Assembly: GCA_941918925.1 (NCBI GenBank)
Contig: OW799234.1
Coordinates: 107,753,884 to 107,817,883 of the forward strand
Source: Phyto melanocephala
Lineage: Eukaryota; Arthropoda; Insecta; Diptera; Rhinophoridae
Direction: 5' to 3'
Length of the DNA stretch: 64,000 bases
In this document: in pieces, positions 47,500-56,700 of the stretch
Layout of the letters: each line of letters begins with the position of its first letter
Position numbering within the stretch: position 1 is the first letter of the stretch
Notes under the pieces: model-generated
The model's database searches: none
Told to the model about the DNA's origin: nothing
What the model saw: the letters and a program-made list of their open reading frames with translations, nothing else
Program-made: the position numbers and the translations under genes

Positions 47500-48149
47500 A
47501 TTGCCATGAATAAAAATAATTAAAATATAAGAGGAACTGCCTACGTTAGAAACGGACTAAAGTGGTCATCGTCCTTTATAATTTAAAGTACTATGACGAA
47601 AATTTACAAATAAATTATGAAATATACAATAAAAAAAATTTTTTCAATCTGTATTTAAATTAATATTTGCCAGCAACTAAATTCTTAGACGTAACTACTA
47701 TATTTGACTCATATATTCGCCATTTAAACTAGGACACCATCTTGAATTTTTTTCATATATAACTATATTTTAATAGTCAAGCCCTTTTATTTGATTATCA
47801 TTTTAGCTCTCTTGGTTGTATAGAAACTGAATAATATCTGTTTTCGTTTGTAAATTTTAGGAAAAACACCGTTGTACTTTGGTGCTTATATCTTAGTTGG
47901 TTTTAAGCCGATTTTTTAGTTTTTTTTAGAAATAATTTCTGAGATTACAGCTTATACATAATTGGGTATCTTAAGCGTGTTAAAAAATTATTAAAGAGTT
48001 TAAAAAATTGTGATATATTAAAAAGTATATATTTTTTTCAAAAAATTTTTGCCTATAACTTTGGCGATTAGTGAACAATTTGTCAAAATTTTTTTATATG
48101 TATCTCCAGAAGCATGCCAAATTTACAAATAGTAAAAACCGTGTCTTTA
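47500..48149. other. Decayed repeats, no gene
   Basis: Contains AGTCAAGCCCTTTTATTTGAT (near 47778), shared in reverse with 29970 and in the same orientation with 60865, and diverged DINE-like sequence merging into the direct repeat at 48150. No coding sequence. Confidence 0.45.
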
Positions 48150-48440
48150 AATTATCCTAAGGCTGGAATATTTTATTTTTTTTTGTAAAAATAAGCGAAG
48201 AAACAGAGGCAAACATGTTTATTTGCTCATATCTCAGATAGGTATTGAGCCATTATGCTGATTTCCAATACGATCTGCTTCCAATTATTTTTGATATTTT
48301 GATGCCTTAGACGGGTTTTCGGGGGGCTTCAAAAGAGTTGATTTCAACATATACAATGGGGTCGGAAAAGAATATTGTAGAAATTTCGCGTGGATTGACA
48401 AACTTATATATACCCTTTTTCATTGCGTGTGAAGGGTATA
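48150..48440 (-). repeat. DINE-like terminal block, direct repeat copy 1
   Basis: 291 bp, from AATTATCCTAAGGCTGGAAT to TTGCGTGTGAAGGGTATA. About 98 percent the same as 49470-49767 (roughly five substitutions plus a T-run length change). Its modules are those of a reversed family A left end. Confidence 0.8.
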
Positions 48441-48479
48441 ATAATATATCTTCTTCTTCGGCTCTCAAATTCGTTTTTA

Positions 48480-49229
48480 AATTATTATAAAATGCATGCT
48501 TAATAGGAGGTATGAACTCTTTGAGTTCCTGTAAATCCTTAAACTTTGCAGCATCAATGAATCGTCCTTCAGGATAAAGCGGTTCGATTTAAAATTTACA
48601 AATTTGCTGGAGTTTTTCTTTAATATATCAACTTCGTCAAACAAAACAAATTTATTTGAGTATTTGTATTGTACTATAAATGACTTCACATTTCGAAATC
48701 GAAGCCGCAGAATCGTAGTTTCTCGATTAAGGATATGCTTTTAATATCATCTGCCATCATCTTTACCAAGAGAAATGGTTCCTTTTTTTTGCCGTGATGA
48801 TTACACGATCCTAATCATCAGGCGTAAAAATGACTTTATAATGTTTTTTTCCCTCTTCAATAAGAACAAAATCTTGATCGCATGGTAGGAATGAGTGGCC
48901 AGATACAACAAATTTGTGGTCTATCTGTTCCACTGGAGAGGTAGAATTATTGACCATGTATGTGCAAATAGTGCTCTTCTTATGTTACGGTTTTGGCCAC
49001 CACATTCTTCGCTATACATTATTAACTTCTTACATTTAACATTGGCTTTCACGTAATGCATAATGCAAGACAGTATTTCCTGTGGGCCATGTGAAGCTAT
49101 TCCCTTATTCCAGGTATACATTAATGGCTTGTTCGTGATAAGGTCAGAAATACCAAGACAATAGGTCCATAGCTGTCTTTTGAAGTAATCTACCCCTGTG
49201 GAAATGACTGGTGTCGGCAGAGTTTTCAT
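48480..49229 (-). pseudogene. Decayed transposon protein, arthropod DNA-transposon type
   Basis: Minus-strand translation in shifting frames. The first part (49229-48921) gives LPTPVISTGVDYFKRQLWTY, a MYTWNKGIASHGPQEILSC-type segment and YSEECGGQNRN. Next, in another frame, VVSGHSFLPCDQDF.LIE; then, near 48590-48480, IEPLYPEGRF and ELKEFIPPIKHAFYNNL. From memory this motif order (TP...FYxRQLW, S-D/E-x-CGGQNxN, VSGHSFLPxDxDFxxIE, YIPPxxHxFY) is that of uncharacterised transposon-encoded proteins widespread in arthropods. The copy is dead: two or more frameshifts and no N terminus. It is bracketed by near-identical direct repeats. Confidence 0.65.
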
Positions 49230-49469
49230 AAGATCGAATGCTATAACTTAATATTCTTCCTTGTTAAGTGGCTTAGGCCATTATGGCATCCACATTTTTT
49301 TGAACTTTGCATAGAGGAAAAACAGTTTTCAGCAGATAGTATAACCTAGTGTTATACTATGCAATAGGGAGTTTTTTAGTATTTATTTCAAGAGGTTCCG
49401 GTTACATCAGCATAGTCAGTCTGATTTTTTTGAAAATGAGGGTTAGGCCGTTTTGGAGCTGAGCGCCTC

Positions 49470-49767
49470 AATTATCCTAAGGGTGGAATATTTTATTTTT
49501 TTTTTTTTTTGGTAAAAATAAGCGAAGAAACAGAGGCAAACGTGTTTATTTGCTCATATCTCAGATAGGTATGGAGCCATTATGCTGATTTCCAATACGA
49601 TCTGCTTCCAATTATTTTTGATATTTTGATGCCTTAGACGGGTTTTCGGGGGGCTTCAAAAAAGTTGATTTCAACATATACAATGGGGTCGGAAAAGAAT
49701 ATTGAAGAAATTTCGCGTGGATTGACAAACTTATATATACCCTTTTTCATTGCGTGTGAAGGGTATA
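49470..49767 (-). repeat. DINE-like terminal block, direct repeat copy 2
   Basis: 298 bp, nearly identical to 48150-48440 and in the same orientation. About 1.0 kb of unrelated sequence, including the decayed transposon protein, separates the copies. Confidence 0.8.
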
Positions 49768-49843
49768 AAAATAAGCCAAATCGTTTCAGACGTTCTCACG
49801 TGATGTGATTACTTACATACATCGACCTTTTCATTTATATATA

Positions 49844-50331
49844 CAACGTGGTGCAAAATTAATCTTCCTATCGTAAGATGTGAAAGCTTTTACAAAAGGC
49901 GATTGACGTCAATAATATTTGACATTTCTGAACTAGACAGCTGCAGAAAACAACCAGACAGACAATAGAGCACTATACTCCGCAAAAGTGTGGAATAATG
50001 TGGTATTAGCTCAGCGTAAACATCCCAGACTACTGTCTTTGGGGCTACTAAAAGTTGCGGGCTTATGCCAACAAGCACCAGACAATCGCAGCCCTTAAGG
50101 AGAATATGCGAACAGTTATCACCAGAAATATTGAGGAAAGTTATGCAAAATGCGAGAAAACGGGCATAAATGTTTATCAATACTGGCGTCAGTCACTTGT
50201 CTGATAACATATTTTCCAATTAACAGAAAAATTTGAACAGGTCCAAAAAAAGATTTTCACACAAAATATTTTTTATTAAGTTAAAGGGTTTTTAAAACAT
50301 TAATTTGTACACTTAATTTTGTGCCATCTTG
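49844..50331. mobile_element. Mariner/Tc1-like remnant
   Basis: Inverted ends CAACGTGGTGCAAAATTAA (left) and the reverse complement of CAAGATGGCACAAAATTAAG (right), each preceded by TA, fitting a TA target duplication. Near 50090-50210 a plus-strand frame reads TIAALKENMRTVITRNIEES, like the C-terminal part of Tc1/mariner transposases (I..LK.NIR.VI...). Internally deleted and non-functional. Confidence 0.65.
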
Positions 50332-50767
50332 TATATATATATAGATTCGCATACGGAAATTTCAACAGAGTACTTGTATGTTTTAATGTAGCACGAACGA
50401 AGTCAAAAAATTTCATTTGTATTAAAATCGCGTAATAGAAATAAGAAAATCTCTCGTTTAACACTACCAACTGTCAACGAAATGGTTTGACATTATTCAT
50501 CATCCGCAGTTGTGGAGAATAATTAAGAAATTATTTTTGTAATTTAAAAAAATATTACAGATATTCTACTATATTTTATAATAAAATATTATATATTAAT
50601 AAGTACGATTGAAGTCATTTGTAAATTGTTAAAACCAAAATATTTTTATCACATAAAACGTGCAAAAAATAAAAAAAGAGCAACACACCTTAAAGTTGTT
50701 TGGAAAAAGAGTTGAAGTGAAAAACAGACGTAGTTCAAAAAATAAAAAAAAGATTAGAAAATAAAAC
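50332..50767 (+). promoter_or_regulatory. Arp2 promoter and 5' untranslated region
   Basis: Non-coding between the mariner remnant and the Arp2 start codon. The 100 bp before ATG are A-rich, as in fly 5' leaders. No core promoter element could be fixed. Confidence 0.4.
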
Positions 50768-53700
50768 ATGGATAGCAAAGGACGCAATGTTATAGTATGT
50801 GATAATGGCACCGGCGTAAGTATTTAGAATTACCATGGTCTAATTTTACAAATAAACAATGCATTAGCTTTTCTTATTTTAATGTCTAGTGCTGGCAAAA
50901 AAGTAGAAGAGATTAAAAAAGGCAACGAAAGATAATACCACTGACTTACATTCTGAATTGTGTGTTGTTTTCCTTTTAACTAGTTCGTTGGTCTCTAAAA
51001 GAAGACTGTTCAAAAAATATTAATTGTAAAAAAGTTTATAATTTTTAAATTACGTAGGTAAGCAAACATGTTTCAAACATGTATTTGATTACTCATACAT
51101 ATTTGATAAATTCAGGAGAAGAATTAAAGGTTCTATTTTCATAATGTCATTTTTAAAAGGTTTACAATTTTTGAAATAAAGAATACAGTACTTTGAATTC
51201 ATTTTTACAATTACGAAATTATGAGACTTAAAGACTTCTTGTGAATTTGCAAAATTGTTTATAGTACAAATGCCTTGTAGGTATTAAGTTTTCTTATCTG
51301 TGAATTTTTAATATTTCCGATAATTGGTGACTAATTCATTATTGTATACTATCCATATCGTTCTGTGAAACAATGAAGTAAAAAGTTTTTGTATAGTATA
51401 AAGGTATTATGGCATCATATCGTCAAAAAGTCACTAAGGTGTACTTTCGTTTGGGAGAAAACCTATTGAATTTGTGAACATTTTTCTATTGGTGAAAATT
51501 TTCTGTAAAAACAGAAATTATGGAAATCGCATTTTGTTGTATTTATTTGTAATTTCCTTAAAAAAAGGAGTTGTAATTAAAAAAAAATATATATGTATTT
51601 TTTTAATGAAATTTTTATTATTTAGAATATTTAAACTATAAATGTGAAAGAATCTGCAAAATCATCACACCATTTTTTCTTTTTTTAATTAGGAGTATGT
51701 ATTATGAAAAAAAAGATAAAAACAATAATTTCACAGTTTTTGATCAAATAGAACAATGCGTTTTTAAAACAAAGGACTCAAAAAGGTTAAAAATTTATTA
51801 AAACCAAAAACTTAAAATTTAATAAACAACAAAAATGGTGGTGGAATATTCATTTTGTCATTCCGTTTGTCACACGTCAAAATATCCATTTTAGACCCCA
51901 TAATATATATGTATATTCTGAATCGGGGTTCGATTTTATGACGATCTAGCTATAATATAATATCTTGGTTGTATTCATTAGCAGATACAACTTCGACAAG
52001 CCTACTATAACGCCCATTTTTCACGTTATCCACTGTTAATGAAATTTAAAAGCTCATAAAACCGACAAAATAAGAGGTATGATGATGAAATTTGCTACAG
52101 ATATCCTTCTAGTCAATGTCGTTGTTATGCCGGGTAATATAGGTGACATGCCCACTTTAACGCCTACCTCCCATATAACGGTTTATCTTAAATTCATAGA
52201 ATTTCTCTATGGACAAAATTTTTGCAAGAATAAAGGACTATATTGAAATATCTTAGTTTTATTTATTAGCAGAAACTATATTGACATGCCTTCTTTAACG
52301 CCCACTTTCATTGAAAGACTAAATTTACGAAAACATTTTACTAGCATATCGAAGTTATACAAAGAAAGTGATACATATTTGAGTATAAAATGATTATTCC
52401 AAAGCGATTACTGTTAATAACAAAATAATACATTTTGTGCTATAAATAGGGTTTTTTCCCGGGAATTTGAGTTATTTTATTTTCCCAATTTCCCGGGATT
52501 ATTTTTTGTGATCCCGGGAAATAAAAAAGGTGGCTACGTTACCAATACTTTAAAAATTTCTATAAAGAAAGAGTTAAAATTTTTTGAGGGAAGTGGTCAA
52601 AAAACACAAAATATTGTATATTTGTTAAATGTCCTTTTAACTATTCATCCAACATCGATATAAAGTGAACGAATGTTTTCTGTAACAGGGCAATTTGTTA
52701 ATAATATCAGAAATAGACTTTCTGACCAGTCAATAAACGCTTTGAGCATATTAAAAAAGTCGTTAAAAATTTTTAAGTTATATTTTTTTAATTATACATT
52801 GTATTTATGTACATGTTTTTGAAATTGAATTCTAATGATTTTATTTTTGATCTCACAGCTGAATTACCTGTATTTTTGTTTTTTTTTTTGCTAATATTTG
52901 ATCTCGTATCTAGAGAATATTTTTTTCAATTAAAAATATTTTTACTCAATTTATATTTTAAATTCAAGTTTCTTTATTAATTTTTATAGTTTTGACGTGT
53001 TTCTTTTACATTATAAACTATTTTATGCTTTTTAACAAGGCATATTTATTCATCAGGTACTCTTGATTCAACAGCTGATTATTTTTTTCAACCCTTTTTT
53101 TAAATTTCAGCTGTCAAAATGCAAAAATAAAAAACAATTTTCTCTCTTTTCTAATTTGAAATGCCAAACTTCATACATAAAAAATATAAACAAAAAATTC
53201 TTTCCGAACTGCAATTACCTGATGAATAAATATGCCTTGGCTTTTTAATAGTTTTTTATTAATTAAAAACAAATTTACTTTTTATTTGTTTTGCTGTAGG
53301 ATCCCGGGAAATTACAAAATAAATCTCGCATTCCCGGGAAACAAAAAAATGGCGAGAAAAAAACCTTAGCTATAAAAGTTCGAAAAATTGGTAGTGGGTA
53401 TAAAAGACTCGGCACAGCTGAATATAGTGTTCTTATTTGTTTTTTTTCAAAACAGATAAAAGCGTCAAAGGAGCGATACAAAATATTTTTAAAAATTAAA
53501 TTGTTTTTGCTCAATTGACTATTGCTAAAATTGTGTCGATTTTTTCCAATAATGATAACATTCTATGTTACATCACACTCCCAATTGGTTTTTATTACGA
53601 AATATAACAGGTCGTAAGGAATAACGATTTGGAGGGGTCTTATCAGACTTTGTATTAAAAAAAAATACGAATGATTTAGGCACCAAATTTTATATGATTT

Positions 53701-56700
53701 TTTGTTTTTTTCAATGGGCCACCCGTTCATTTATTTTGAGTTGTTGAGGTTTTTTAAATTAACGGGTTGCGAATTATCGCGGTTTAATTGTAATACAAAA
53801 ATATTGTTCGTGCCATCAATGCATAACGGATTTAACTAAAGAATGAGATCAGTGAAACCTTAACACACATTTTTAATTCCACCTTTCTTCATGCACAAAA
53901 AATATAACTGTTTATGATCAAGTTTACATTTAAAAACTTGTCAAATTATGTGTACAAAATAATAGCATAATCGGATTATTAGTTTGTTTGAAAATGGATT
54001 CCGAAGAAAAAGTGCGTGAAAAAATAATAACAATTTTTTTAAAAAATCCCAGTCGTACTTACAAATCTATTGCAAATGAGATAAAGGTGTCACGACAAAC
54101 AGTTTCGCGTGTGATAAAAGTGTATAACGAACGTCGTAGTATTAAAAGGAAAGCTGGAAGTGGAGCTAAAAAAGGTATAACTGACCCACAGTTAGCTTCA
54201 AAGATTGTTAGTCTTCTAAACCAAAATCCCAACCTCTCAAACCGTAAAGCCGCCTTAAAAGCAAACTGTTCCGATTTTTTTGTAAGGAAGGTTAAAAGAT
54301 ATGAAGGCCTTAAGTCCTACAAGGTTCAGAAAGTGCCAGACAGAAATTCGAAGAAAAACTTGGATGCAAAAAGTCGTGCCAAAGAACTGCTTAGAAATTG
54401 TATCAACAAATATGAGTGTTGTATTATGGATGATGAGACTTACGTTCTTGCCGACTTTTCTCAGCTCCCAGGGCGAAGTTATTATGTGGCCGATTGAAGA
54501 GGTAATGTCGATGACCAATTGAAGTTCCAAAAAAAGACAAAGTTTCCAAAGAAGTACTTAGTTTGGCAAGCTATATGCACGTGCGGAGAAAGAAGCAGTA
54601 AGTTTATTACTACTGAGACTATCAACACTGATATTTACATCAAGGAGTGCTTGCAGAAGAGGTTGCTTCCATTCATACGAAAACACTATAAGTCAACATA
54701 TTTTTGGCCCGACCTAGCGTCGTGTCATTATAGGAAATCTGCAGCAGAATGGTATGAAACAAATAATATAGTGGTAGTGCCAAAAGAAGCAAATCCACCT
54801 AATTGTCCAGAACTAAGGCCCATCGAACGTTACTGGGCTTTAGTCAAAAGAGTGCTGAAGGATACAAAACAAGTTGCTAATACTACTAAAATTTTTTCCC
54901 AGAAATGGTCTTATTCCAGCAATAAAGTTACTAAGGATACCATCAAACCCCTCATGGTCTCAATTCCGGAAAAGGTGAAACAGTTCATCAAAAAAAGCTG
55001 AATTTTTACAAAAAGCATTAATATTTTAATTTACTGTTATTTTATTGTTAAACCACGCTATTTTCATTAAAATGGATTAATTCGTTTGAAAGTTATTGCG
55101 TTTTATTCGTGTTAGGGTTTTATCGATCTCTTTCTTTAGTAAACTAATAATATCGTTGAGATTTTGTGTTAATCTTTTCAGTAGCTCCCAATTTTTAGGT
55201 ATTCGCACATAATAGAATAATCTTACTAATATAATAAATGTGAATGTTTGTATGCTTGGATATTTGTTACTCAATCACGTAAAAACGGCTGAACGGAACT
55301 AAATGAAATTCGGCAGATAGATAGATAACAACCTAGATTAACACATAGGCTACTTTTTATCACGATAATAACGCGAAGTCGATGGAAAACTCACCATCAC
55401 AGCCTAAACGGGTTGTTTGTTTTGTAAAATTTTTATTTTTGTTGCAAGTTTTGACTTTTCTTTTTTATTTTTAAATTCAAATTTTAATACATGTGAATGT
55501 TTGGATAAATTTGACAAACACATAAATAAAAATCTAGGTTAATACTAAGTCTTCCTTTTAGCCCTATAACTACGCGGACGAAGTCGCGGGCACAAGCTAG
55601 TAAAATAATATAATTATAAAGTTACTTAATTGTTTTCTTTCAGTTTGTTAAATGTGGTTATGCAGGAAGCAATTTTCCAGCCCACATATTCCCCTCTATG
55701 GTTGGCAGGCCAATCATTCGTGCAGTTAATAAAATCGGAGATATCGAAGTTAAGGTAAGCTATACCATTTAAAAATTATCATGAAAAGCTGTTAAAAAAA
55801 TTGTTTACTTAATTTTAATTGTTATTATGAACTTAAAATGATAAATCTCTTTTTTTGTTCTTTATTTATATGTAAAAAATATGTTTTTGATAAAAATATC
55901 CTTTTTGAATATTTTTACAGGATTTACATGTTGATGTAAGTCTATAGTTTCTTAATTTATTTTCATTAAATATCGAATTTTATTTGAATTTTTCTTTCGC
56001 CCAGCTCATACACTAAAAAAAGTTGTCGTTTTACCAATATTTTTTTTTATTGAAACTATCAATCTTAATAAAAAAATTTGTTATACCTGTTTTTTGTTGT
56101 TGCTGATTAATAAACATTTTTAGAATGTCCTAAAAAAATTTGCGTTATATATTATACTACGTATGTATACATACATATATGCTCTATTTTAAGAATAATT
56201 ATGTTTAAATTTTAATTATCCTTAAATTTATTTTCAATGAATGATTGTTATTCTTTTTAATTATTTTTAAAAATTAAATTAAGCATGCTTTATTATCGTT
56301 TTTATTTTTGATTTAATTATAACCTGTTTTTGATTTTAAAATCTAAAATTTTTTTCAAGCAAAGATTCCCTTTTTTAAACTCATCTATAAAGTTCTTTTA
56401 GAATAGTTAAAATCGGTGTCAATGGGAGAAATTTTATTGGTATAGATAGGGTTAGCAGTACATACAAAACCTTAAAAGAAATTCCAAATATATTTATCTT
56501 TCCAACTATTTTTTATTAAAAGGTAAGTTAAAAAGAACTGCCGTATGCATAAATATTATAAAAAATTTTAGGGGAGTAAAAGACGAGTAAAAAACGGTTA
56601 AAATTGGTAACCTGCTAAACTAAAAATTATAGATTTAAATTTTTAATCCCTATATGGCATCCTATGAAACACATAAACATGGAGAAAAATAAATTTAAAT

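Noticed and set aside
53940..55075. Terminal inverted repeats of the DD37E element
   Set aside because: Only AAAATAATAGC against GAAAATAGCG could be matched; too weak to set boundaries.
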